DNA of 64,000 nt from NCBI GenBank assembly GCA_021234155.1, contig JAJEKV010000035.1, positions 3,608,224 to 3,672,223 on the forward strand, given 5' to 3'. The notes beneath the pieces were generated by a model. That model saw nothing but the letters and a program-made list of their open reading frames with translations. It ran no database searches and was not told where the DNA came from. The translations under genes were made by a program, and so were the position numbers. The stretch's first letter is position 1, and every line of letters starts with the position of its first letter. The stretch comes from Isoetes taiwanensis (Eukaryota; Streptophyta; Lycopodiopsida; Isoetales; Isoetaceae). Below, piece after piece: positions 33,895 to 43,945 of this stretch.

Positions 33895-34314
33895 TCAGGG
33901 GCATGAAGAACTGCATGATCCAAACACCAAATATAAGTATGGGTTACATTTAATAGTAGTGCATATATGTGGACTCCAATTGCTTACATGCAAGAACTTA
34001 TGCCAGTCATGGGACTTTAAACCAGTCAGCTCCCCAGTACTTGTGAATGCGGTTCGCAATGATTGCATATAACCAGTTGGTGTTCTAAGGGCCCTTAAAT
34101 CATCATAAATAGCTCGATGGTCGGCCCTAGCAATAACCCATTTTGCCGGAGGAAGTGGTTGCCCTTCACCTCGGATCCATGCCTCTTTCTTTGTATTACT
34201 TACCTTAAGGTCCATCCTGGCATTTGTTGTGTCTTTTTGACCAAATACATGCTTCCATAAAGAGTTTCCCACATTCTTGAAGATATGCATCGGGTCTAAA
34301 AGGTGTTGAATCAA
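33895..34314 (-). pseudogene. TNP2 transposase, C-terminal part
   Basis: The frame has LLDPMHIFKNVGNSLWKHVF, GQKDTTNARMDLK, PLPPAKWVIARADHRAIYDD and LRTPTGYMQSLRT, then LKSHDWHKFLH. These match the TNP2 (Transposase_21) blocks LD.MH.EKN...SL..T, R.DL, LP.A.Y..S, VKVP.GY and LKSHDCH.L. It lies directly upstream of DUF4218. Confidence 0.88.
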
Positions 34315-34336
34315 TAGGTCGGTCCAATATGGTAGT

Positions 34337-35520
34337 CTATAAAAAAGTACTTCCTTTCATATTGGCAATAAAGATATCCTCCTCCGCTTCTTCCTCGCCA
34401 CCACCGTATAATTCCTCATCCTCACTTTGTCTGGGTCGGCTCGACTTCCTCATTCGCAGTGCCCCCCTCATGGATTTCCCCTTCGGATTTTCCCCCTCTC
34501 CCTTCTTATCCCAACGCTCACCCCATTCTCGTATGGTAATTCTCGCTTGGTGGTTCTCAGATAGTCTACAAAGCCATCGAATTGTGCACGCCGCTTTCAA
34601 GGGGTGCGTGAGGGGCAAATACTTCCTAAAACCCTCGTGATACTACTTTCTTCGATGCTTAGAGTGACGGTGCTGCAACTTTTCCCCACATATCATGCAA
34701 GGGAAGTGCCCCGATGTCTTAAACCCAGAACACTCGGCAAGCCCAGGAAAGTCATGCATACTCCACAATAGTATACCTCTAAGATTAAAAATGTCATTTT
34801 TATGTGCATCGACCTGAATACATTGCTCCACAAAGGCAAGAACTCATCCACAATTATTCTTAGGTACACATCTAAATTACTTGGTTTTTTCTTCCCAGGT
34901 ATCAATAAAGTCATAATAATGTGCCCACTCTTCATCAACAACCATGGGGGTATGTTGTAGTTCACTATCATCACTGGCCATGTAGACCATGCAGTCAATT
35001 GTGTACCATATAGGTTTACGCCATCGGTGGCCAGGCCCAAACGCACGTTACGTGGTTCTTTTCCAAAGTCAGGCCATGTCGCATCGACATGCTTCCAAGC
35101 TGCACTGTCGCTTGGGACTCGCATCACATCATCACTAGATGCATGTGTAGCCGTGAAGTCCATTAGGCTAGCTAATGTCTTGCAACGGAACATCAACTTT
35201 AACCTATATAATATATTAGAATAAATTATAGGCAACATATAAGTACTGAAAATAAGTGAATCTACAACTATTTGTAAGAAGTGGTGATGCATATACCTTG
35301 GGATTATTGGAAAGTGTCGAATAACCTTCTGAGGTACCGCTTTTCCCTTTAGGTCATTCCTCAGATCTCGATTCCTCGTTACATACGAGACAATGAGTGG
35401 ACTTTTCATGCTCTCGGCGGGGATAGAAGATCATACAATCATTTGGACATGCATGTATGACTTTATAACCAAGGCCTGGCCGCTTGAATCATTTTCTTAA
35501 CTTGAGATCCGGCTTCGGTA
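34337..35520 (-). pseudogene. TNP2 transposase, catalytic part
   Basis: From the 5' side on minus: GYKVIHACPNDCMIFYPRRE (about 35390-35480), a probable short intron near 35190-35290, then LMDFTATHASSDDVMRVPSD, the first catalytic block LGLATDGVNLYG (Asp in ATDG), WPVMIVNYNIPPWL and LTLLIPG-like LLIPGKKKPSNLDVYLR (second Asp), and CMICG. It continues with a frame change to the basic and acidic linker at 34337-34618. Several frameshifts mean no full transposase can be made. Confidence 0.85.
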
Positions 35521-35630
35521 GGCATATTGTTCTTCTCTGGAAGGATCTTCTCGTGCAATAACCTGCGCATCTAAGAGTGGTAAGATAAAAGATGGAGATG
35601 GTGGTAAGATAGAAAGACTTGATAAGTATG

Positions 35631-36131
35631 TCACCTCAATAGAGCAGAGACACTTGCATTGCTCCACTTGAACTTGGTTTGGAGATTGAGGATTAGCAGG
35701 CACGCCGACAAATGAGAGGTTCGAGACGCAGGAAATAACTGCGTTTCTGCTTCGATAACAATAGGGACATCGTCAGTACGACCAATCCTCGAAGGGTATC
35801 CCACATCTTCTACCATGTCCTCTCCACCACCATCCTCGACATCATCTAAATCAATATCAGGTAATTCTTGAAGAGCGTGCAACATATCGAGCATCGGCTC
35901 GTCACGAAAGACTTCGTTCTCGGGATCGTCAATAGTTTCATCCTCTTCATATTGATCGTATACAATATCTTCATATTGGTGCGCTCTGGCTTGAAATTCA
36001 CGACGATAGGTTTCCCTTTGCCTGTAACTTAGAACTAATGGATCGGGATGGAGACCGCTCTGAATGAGTTCATTAAACAGGAGTAACGTATTAAACATCA
36101 TGTCAAATAATGTAATAAGTATAAAATACAT
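35631..36131 (-). pseudogene. TNP2 transposase, N-terminal part
   Basis: A 166-codon frame. An acidic N-terminal region has EDIVYDQYEEDETIDDPENE and DLDDVEDGGGEDMVED. It is followed by ETQLFPASRTSHLSACLLIL and LQTKFKWSNASVSALL, the start of the TNP2 homology (family form PLYPGC..S.LS...LL.LK...G.SN..F..LL). It joins in order with 34337-35520. Confidence 0.75.
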
Positions 36132-36223
36132 ACAACCACCTGCATAGACTCACGAATGACAAAAAACATATTTAAAAAAAAAAAATCCTCTTTATTCCCT
36201 TTTTTTTTTTTAGTACAACAATA

Positions 36224-37511
36224 CTATTGTTCCATCTCAAATGGGAGAGGTCTATCATAGGGTGAAAGCATGGAGCTGGGGGGCATTTTCACGCCAGTCA
36301 AGCACCCCCTAAGCACCCAGTGCTGAAAAACTTATTTATTTTTATCTTTTTTTCTATAAATCCATTGAGGCTGAAATTTTGTATTCTGAGGCGTAATATT
36401 AATGCGTTTCAGGGAAAAATATAAAAAAAATAAATAAAAATATTTTTCGAAAATGCAAAGAAAATGTCTAAAAAAGCACCCACTAAGCACCATGTGTCGC
36501 TGACACAAAAAGTGTCCCCCACCTCCATGCTTTAACCCCATAGCGATAGTTGATGAATAACTCATCTCCAATGTTTATGCTTTTAATAGCACACACCATG
36601 ATAAATCTGCCTTTTACATATCTTGTAAAAAAATCTTCCTCCCCTCCTTGACACTCTAAAAATTCACAATTGCATCGCTCACGGTTGTCAATAGAATTGT
36701 TGATGAACCCTGCAATATTGCCATGAACCCCTGGCCGACCATCAATAAACTTCAACTCCTCATCACATGCCCCCACAGCTATCGACGCAGCATTGGAATT
36801 CATTCCATAAATCCTCATACGCCAAGCATATTTAGTCAAAGTTTGCCAAGTTTTCTAATCGTACTCGGGACCTGCATATGGCATTAATGGAATGTGGGTT
36901 CCTCACTCCACTTCTATACGCGTGCCGGAGATAAGGCCGAATCCAGCTTCTGGACAAATGCGGCTCCGCATAATGATGTATCTTCTTCCCCAATAAGCAA
37001 ATTCTTGATCCATAGGGATAGGTAAGTCTACTGGCCACAAGCCAAATGTCTTGCGGTCTCTAACAAAGGGTCGGACTAATCTTTGCAATTCTTCAGGAAT
37101 TTCACGCTCGGGCAGTGAGGCCAAGCGTTCTTGGGAAATGTGCGACACATGCAATGTTCTCATGATTGTAGCCCTTCGTGTTCTTTCACGCAGGGGAACA
37201 CTCAACGTTGAGCGGCACCCATCCACATTATTGATGAATCGGTTATCTTGCCCGGTTTCATATGCCTCTATGGACAACATTAAACCAAAATCCACATCTA
37301 GTTTGGAGGAGACATCAGCATCATCTACCTACATATTTAGATATCATAAACATCTTGAATATATACTTGAACTGAGAGAGATACTCTTAAAAATAAAAAA
37401 AAATAAAAAAAAAATAATCATTGTATACCAACCTGATATCCATGACGAACATCAGATCTGGTGGGTTGTTCAAATGTTCCAAATCTTATCAGATGGTCTT
37501 CAACAACCGTC
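36224..37511 (-). pseudogene. SET-domain (lysine methyltransferase-like) gene inside the CACTA element
   Basis: Exons on minus: 37433-37511 and one from about 37329 leftwards, joined in phase 0 (GYQ|VDDADV). All four SET motifs are visible: CPEAGFGLISG, MPYAGPEYD, GNIAGFINNS..CNCEF, and GDELFINYRY. Two in-frame stops interrupt it (36903-36905 and 36855-36857). A 279-bp MITE splits the end; ignoring it, the frame runs to a stop at 36224-36226 with the usual Y-D after ELFINYRY. SET proteins methylate lysines on histones or other proteins. It lies upstream of the transposase on the same strand. No pre-SET or post-SET cysteine clusters are seen. Confidence 0.8.
36260..36538. mobile_element. 279-bp MITE inside the SET reading frame
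   Basis: The left end GGGTGAAAGCATGGAGCTGG and the reversed right end GGGTTAAAGCATGGAGGTGG form a ~26-bp inverted repeat with three mismatches. CATA lies on both sides (36256-36259 and 36539-36542). It is non-coding and AT-rich in the middle. Its removal restores the expected SET terminus. Confidence 0.75.
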
Positions 37512-37643
37512 CTAAGTCACCGCTTCAGCCCCATACATCTTTTACAATCGCAAACTATTTTGTCCCTCTGCCAATTACAAAAGGTAAGTACTATATACTG
37601 CATAATAGTTTGAACGGCTGTGATAGATACAATATGGTAGTAT

Positions 37644-37667
37644 AAACCCTAAACCCTAAACCCTAAA
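37644..37667 (+). repeat. Interstitial telomere-type repeat
   Basis: Three consecutive copies of AAACCCT plus AAA, the Arabidopsis-type plant telomere unit, inside the CACTA element. Confidence 0.85.
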
Positions 37668-37679
37668 TGGACAGAATTG

Positions 37680-37965
37680 GGCCCGGACACCTAGTCCTCT
37701 CCACTCAAGGTGAAGTTGACCATGCCATTTCCCGAGTATGACCCTTATATAAGTTTCAATTGCAATAAAGATTTTGGAGACGCGCTAGCCCCGATACATA
37801 GAGTCCCCTCCACTCAAGGTGAAGTCGACATATGACCTTGACTACGCGACACCTCAATTTTGTAATCTACATTGTACTCAGAAAGGTATGAAGGTGAGTT
37901 TGGGCTCGGCGCACCTGGTCCTCTCCACTCAAGGTGGAGGCGACCGTGTCCTTGACCAAAACACC
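37680..37965 (+). repeat. Minisatellite of ~110 bp, three degenerate copies
   Basis: The core CCTCTCCACTCAAGGTG plus a GAAG/GGAGTCGAC-like tail recurs at about 37696, 37806 and 37921, with looser similarity between. Confidence 0.65.
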
Positions 37966-38269
37966 TGCGTTTTTTTTTACTACTCGCAGTACACGTCCTC
38001 TCCTAGTTTATATATGTCTAGGCTACTAAATACAAGAATCAGTCACTTACATGTGACGGTTCCGCATATGAAGCCTCCCCTGGTCCCAAGACAGCATCAA
38101 TCTGTCTCCTGGCCATCTCCAGGCGTCGATCATGCCGGTGACCATGGCGATCCATGAAGGGCAGCAACAAGTATAAGATCTGGTTAAAAAGAAGAATACC
38201 AAAGGCGCTAGGCTGGAAGAGGAGCGAAAGAAAATAACAATGAAGGCCGAGAAAGGGTTACTTATATAG

Positions 38270-38735
38270 AAATCTGTAACGTCGCAGGGCACGTCACGTC
38301 GCATGCGACGTATTGTCAACGGTCACGTGCCAGGTCACATGCGACTTGGCAGTACACGTGGCAAATACGTACTGACGTGTCATCCATTCTGTAATGTCAC
38401 GTGACGTCGCATGCGATGTCACGTCGCGGACATCCACCTGGCGTGACACCTGTCGTCCACCTAGCGCCCGAGTCCACTTGGCGTGACAGATGGGCCAAGT
38501 CACTCTACATCGCATGCGACGTGACGTCGCAAGCATCCACCTGGCGTGACACCTGTCGTCCACCTGGCGCCGACATCCACCTGGCGTGACAGATCTGCCA
38601 GGTCACGATGTCAGACGTCGCAGTACACGTCGCATGCGACGTGTCTGCGACGTGACGTCGCATTGACGTCGCATGGTCACGTCAATTGCGACGCCACGTG
38701 ACTCAGACGTCGCAAACCCACGTCGCTAAATGACC
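38270..38735. repeat. Right subterminal repeats of the CACTA element
   Basis: Dense copies of GACGTCGCATGCGACGT, CACGTCGCATGCGACG and TGACGTCGCA, together with two or more copies of CCACCTGGCGTGACACCTGT. These mirror the CGTCGCATGCGACG repeats at the left end and support the transposon boundaries. Confidence 0.85.
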
Positions 38736-38749
38736 ATTCTTTTGTTGTG

Positions 38750-39421
38750 GATGGTAGCCATTTGCATTATTAACTCCTCCTTAGATGCTGAGCTCCTCTT
38801 GGACTAGGATCTAGCTGGACACATGAACTTTGAGGTTTCAGTGTAAAAACATATTGTTGCTAGGTTACTAGTAATTATAATAGCAGTGTTGTCAGGGTTG
38901 GTTATTGTGTGGAGGAAGTATTTACAAGTTTTTCTTGAAAGAAAACTGTGGTATTGCAAATCTTGGTTGAGAAGCTTGCCGCGTAGTTGCTGGAGGGTTT
39001 TCCTATAACAATGTTTCAAACTACAATGTTGGTGCCCATGAGCCTGCTTTTTTGTGATCTTTTTGGGTAATTTACAATATTCCTTTTTGTCCTGCATGAT
39101 TCAGCCAGTCATATATGGGCCTGAAAGCATCCTCCCAGCATCTGTTCAAGGTATTCAGCAAAACATGGAATACAACAAAACCATAACATGCCGGAGAATC
39201 ATTTGGAATGTACGTGGGTGTAAGATTTGTAGGCTGCTTCGCGCATTGCCTAGACACCCGGAGATGGGCCCCCATGCTTATTAATTTCGTAATAGCATTC
39301 AACGTTAGCCCCACCGTTTCCCTATCCTGGTAAGCGACAACAAAGCATTCGTGCAATAACTTGGGTACAACACAAGTTCGCAAAGTAGTGTCAGGATTTC
39401 ACATATAAGAAGAGTCGTGTT
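38750..39421. other. Intergenic DNA beside the CACTA element
   Basis: No assigned gene. The frame at 39054-39284 could be an upstream relic of the PPR pseudogene but lacks a clear motif. Confidence 0.4.
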
Positions 39422-40035
39422 ATGCAAAAAAAATGCATTATTAGAAGCTCATCGAATGGAGAACATATATGCACTAAAAGAAACAACAACCTTTATGGAA
39501 GCATTGCTTGGAGAACTTCCGTGCATACCTGTTCTAGTCCCAAGGTCCTAAGAGGTAAGTTTATTCATGCCTGCATATGTATGAGTGAATTAAATACAAA
39601 TATTTTTCTTGGGACTGAGTTACTCCATTGTTATAGCAAGTTTGAGAGCCATTCGTATGCCAATATTTGATGTGTTCATCTGGACTAGTATGATATCAGC
39701 ATTTGCTAAGAATGGGCATGCAAAGGAGGCCATAATATTGTTTCACAAGGAAGGTATGATGCCTGATAGAATTACTTTCCTCAGCCTTCTTGATGCCTGC
39801 TCAGGTCTGGCAGCCCTTACAGACTGCAAGTTAGCCCATGCTGACATTCTTAGCAGTGGTTTTGAATCAAATCTTATCGTGAGGAATGCGTTAATAAGCA
39901 TGTATTGGGCCTGTTGCTGCATAAAGATGCAGAGAGTGTATTACATCAAACACATGATCAAGACTTAGCTTCATGGAACGCAATTATACAGGCATATGTC
40001 TACAATAGAGAACCTGAGTCAAATAGAAGACCTAA
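39422..40035 (+). pseudogene. PPR (pentatricopeptide repeat) protein pseudogene
   Basis: Three frames carry successive pieces of a plant organelle-type PPR protein. 39422-39670 has CSSPKVLRGKFIHACICMS and NTNIFLGTELLHCYSKF. 39668-39905 has DVFIWTSMISAFAKNGHAKE, AIILFHKEGMMPDRITFLSL and LDACSGLAALTDCKLAHADI, then NALISMYWACC. About 39925-40010 has DLASWNAIIQAYVYN. Such proteins bind organelle RNA. At least two frameshifts, the small size and the absence of a start and C-terminal domain make this a relic. Confidence 0.85.
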
Positions 40036-42046
40036 TGCACCTCACCAGCCCTTTTTGCCCTCAAGTGAGGCTTTAGAGCGTTACAAAATGGACACATATC
40101 AGGGACACCAATTAAATGCCCAACAAGTTTATCTTGCTATTCTAAGGTGAAATGAACATAAAAAAAGGGCCACAATTCTGATTTCTTTTTGGCTATATGC
40201 TGGTCTAGACATATAAGAGCAGATATAGATATTCTTTGTACCTTGAAAGCCAATATATGTTGCGTACAGTTATCATCTTTGATGTCTGATCCATTAACAA
40301 GAGCCAGTTGATTGCATCGCAAATTACTTAAATGGGTAAAAACAGATGCAATGTCTTCAAATAGCTGTTCTTCTTGCTTATAGACCATGTTCTTGCTAAG
40401 TACCATCCATCTGGACTATGTTCATTATTGGAAGCAAGTATTTTCTCACTTTCTTTCGACATGCTCAAACTGTGCACTGTTTGTCCTTACTAAATGACTC
40501 CTTTTACCAGATAAATTCCCTAATTCAATATTTAAAGTAGATCTATACCCTCTGTTCATTATCACATATTACATAAGACATACTTAGAAACAAAAATCAA
40601 GCTCAGAGAAATAAGGAGTACAAAAAGAAGCTCTTACAGAAAACAGTTTTAATCATAAAAAGCTCCATGGATGTGCCGCACAGAGCAGAAATGACTCCAA
40701 TCTTCAAATACCACTGCCAATACTGCATAAGCGATGTCGGAACAGAGTCCCATCCATCGCATAGAAGATCTAATCCCCAATTTTTTCTACTCTGTAAAGC
40801 TTCGCCTAGAGGTTCGTTTTCAAAGAAATTGTGCCCTGTTCCAAGCATTCCATCCAATTGGCCTGCATTGTCTTCTAAATCCATATACTGGCCCCTCAAT
40901 CCTCCGCCATAGCCACAAAGCTCGGCACACAGTTATGACTTTTAGCAAAGAACCCATTTGCCATATGCACATTAGAACTCTTGATGTCTTTTCGTCATTA
41001 GCTTTGAGAACTGGACTCAACACGTGGGATAAATCTTAGCGTGTTACATACTTCTCTACCAGTGCATACTCAAAATTATCCTTAAATCATAGGCCAAACA
41101 AGTTTGTTATTCAACTAATCTAACAGTGCTAGCAGTTCGGTTAGAAGCATCCCAAAGATCCCCAAATGGACGATATAATTGAAAGATTCAACAGTTAAGC
41201 AAAGGCTTCAGCTGCTCCGTTGTAGCAAAGCTCGGGTTTGTTCGCAAGAATGACATGAAAAAGAACTGGAAAAAGGCTGACCAAAACATCTTTTCAGTTC
41301 CTCAGTCAATGGCAAATATGTTCAGCCATGTAACCCTCCTACCATACCTGCATCCAATGCAAAAGACATTCAAAGCTAAAACTTGGACCACTGCACACTG
41401 CAAGTCACTAATAGACTGCCTTGTTTGTAAGTTCAAGTACAAATTTGGTTGCATTCCACCTCAAAATATCATGTAAGCAGTGCATCTACCAGATTTATAT
41501 TTTGTCCTTATTTGCGTAGAGCAGATGCAGGCACCTTGTCTTCATCATCTTGATAGCCATGGCTTGCAACATCTTAAACCTTGAATAAGGCAGCCAATTC
41601 CTGCCTTCTGCATTTGATGGAGGTGTTTCATGTCTCGATGGAAAGACATAGGCAAAAGACTATGGTCTGTGCTATCGATGAAATGAGAAAAAAAAAATAT
41701 ATTAATTGTCACAAAGAAGTAAATATAAGAAATTTTGGTCTATTTTACATGCATAATATGCCTCCTTTTACATACCTCAGACGGTCCATGGCCAGCACAA
41801 AAGCTTTTTCAGCATATCTGATACAACTATCCAATTTTTGTGTCATGCTGCATCTTCACATGCAATCAGGCCAACAAACAACCAGTTGCCAATGCTTTGC
41901 CATCATTTGCAATTTGCCGAGACGCAACACGATGCAAGGCCACATGCCAGGTGAAAACTCAGGTTTCACTACCATAAGAGACTACCAAGCTGTATCAAAG
42001 CTCAACAACATACAACATGGACTTCAAGTTCCCACATTTGATAGCC
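40036..42046. other. Intergenic DNA with no assigned gene
   Basis: Short frames on both strands (40603-41039, 41255-41476, 41581-42060) overlap one another and show no motif I recognise. Exons of the neighbouring minus-strand gene could extend into this region. Confidence 0.4.
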
Positions 42047-43017
42047 TTACCGAGTCTTAGCATCTACTTCCTCCTCTTCTTCCTCTTCTTGTTTCTCTTC
42101 CCAAATAGACTGGTCACTCTGCCACTTCCTCGGGAATACCCAAGTCTGCCATAAGCCACCATTGGCAAAATGGGGAAGTACCAGACGGGCCCATCCTGGG
42201 TATGGGAAGCTGAGTAAACTGCATAATGCAATGCATGGTTTCATATTCAATCACGTAATACACAGAAGGGAATAGATCATAAACAAAATAGCATCTTAAG
42301 TAGAAATAGCAGCTTCAATAACACCTCCACTTCTTAAAGACTAAGACCAGCATGCAAATTAAAGACATGGAGACCAGAATTTGTACAGAGCAACAGAAAG
42401 TCTGTCTTGTTAAGCGTTGCCACAAAGAAACACCACAACATAAAGACAAAATAATATGCACACATTTACGGAACATAAAATTTAACTACCTGAAGAATTG
42501 GCGATATTTCAACAAAGGTTTCCTTGATGAGGCCACATAGGAGAACCCCTGCAAGCATACCAATAGGTATGAAAATTGTCTTCCTCTTCACTAAAGTGTA
42601 GGAAACATCTCCTAGAGCAGACACCAGAAGAACAGGAACGAATAGCCACTTTCCAGCTGACCATATCAGGTCCAACACTCGCGCACCAAATCTTATAAAC
42701 GCTCTGTCCCATGGAAAAGCACGTAAAGGGTCCAAAGCTGGATCAAAACGACTTGGGTTCTCCAAAGTTGCCCCATTCTTCGCCGTAGAACAGACACGAA
42801 CATTCCTCATGGATATGGTTGTGGGCTGCAGTATGCCAGCGATTTAGGATAGCAACAAATCATAGAGCATTTCTACAATTCCTTGCACATTTATTTATCG
42901 GAAAAGATTGAACTATTTCACAACAAATTAAATATTACACTTACGGTAGATTGCAAGGATAAAGGGGGCCGTGATGCGGCAACCGGCATTTTGAAGATGA
43001 AGGGGGGACAGTGCCAT
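42047..43017 (-). CDS. Putative plastid-targeted membrane protein (three exons suggested)
   Basis: On minus, an ATG at 43017 opens MALSPLHLQNAGCRITAPF, a transit-peptide-like start, ending at the donor CTACC|GTAAGT (42945). A second exon (42490-42825) follows CTGCAG and ends CTTCAG|GTAGTT. It has DPLRAFPWDRAFIRFGARVL, then two hydrophobic segments (WLFVPVLLVSALGDVSYTL and IFIPIGMLAGVLLCGLIKE). A third exon (42047-42220) ends with GWARLVLPHFANGGLWQTW and an acidic tail EEKQEEEEEEEVDAKTR. It loosely recalls a small chloroplast embryo-essential protein (EMB1273 type), but I cannot confirm that. The phases of the three exons do not agree simply, so sites are missed or the gene is broken. Confidence 0.4.
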
Positions 43018-43945
43018 CGCCACCATATCTAAAACCTCCCCAAAGCCCCACTTCCGAAGTCTATCTTTCCGCGACCCCTATTGTTGCAAATTGAAATGTT
43101 TATGTTGGTGTCGAAAGGGCCCATCAATCGGACCTCTTATTCTGCAACCCCAAACCTAAGATTCAACCACAATGCGGATTGAACCCCCAATGCGAATTGT
43201 GCTGCAGGGGCGGATTGGAGCTGAGGTGTCGGATTTTACTGCCCTGATCCACCTATAATCGAACTGCCCAACTGATGAATTGATTTCTGCTGCAGTTTGG
43301 ACCCGATTTACGGCCTGGCTAGCTGATTCAGGGCGGATTTGAGGTCTGGATTGGATTAGAATCGGTTGATCCTAAAAGTGCCGCAGATCCACATAGAAAA
43401 GCCTTAACTCGCACAGGTGACCGCCAGTTTACCGAGAATAACAGGTTTTGAGCAGTCACTAGTATATCCTAGATATATTCTAGCATATACTTAGGATATG
43501 CCACAAACCCACTTAAACAGAGGGTTTGCCCCCCTAGGGGCATGGCAACCCAAAAAACACAAGTTTAATTTATTTTTACGACAATTTAACGTCGTCCTGA
43601 TTGCGGTGATTCCAGTGCTAATTGCCAAACGATATCTCATCCCAACAGATATCGCATGGCCGAACTGCATAGTTACTTGATTACTGCATGGGTTTCACCG
43701 TCTTTTGGGCTTGATTTAATCCAGAAGCGACTTCAATCGATTTAATTTTCGCTCCTATCTATTCCACGAAGCTTCCGATTCCAAGTTAGCTCGGATTGGA
43801 GTGAAACAAAATGGTTCAATATTGAAGGAGAATGATTCGGCAAAAAAAAAATTTCATATCCGTAGAAGGCACAGGCACAGACTGCCCAGCCAGCTCTATG
43901 ATACTGAACAGACTTGACAATGGCTGAAGTTACAATGATCTGGAT
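43018..43945. other. Intergenic region between two minus-strand genes
   Basis: No gene seen; the 60-codon plus-strand frame at 43498 has no homology. It should contain the 3' end of the oxygenase gene and the promoter of the plastid-protein gene. Confidence 0.4.

Larger units (their letters stand above)
28819..38749 (-). mobile_element. CACTA (En/Spm) transposon carrying a SET-domain gene
   Basis: The right end on minus reads CACAACAAAAGAATGGTC then ATTTAGCGACG, close to the plant CACTA terminus CACTACAA..AGCGACG. The left end reads CACCCAATTAAGAAATGAG and is more degraded. Inside lie TNP2 transposase, DUF4218 and DUF4216 coding segments, a SET reading frame, and dense GACGTCGC / CGTCGCATGCGACG subterminal repeats. 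The 3-bp flanks (GTT, GAT) do not match, so exact ends are uncertain. All genes run on minus. Confidence 0.85.
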
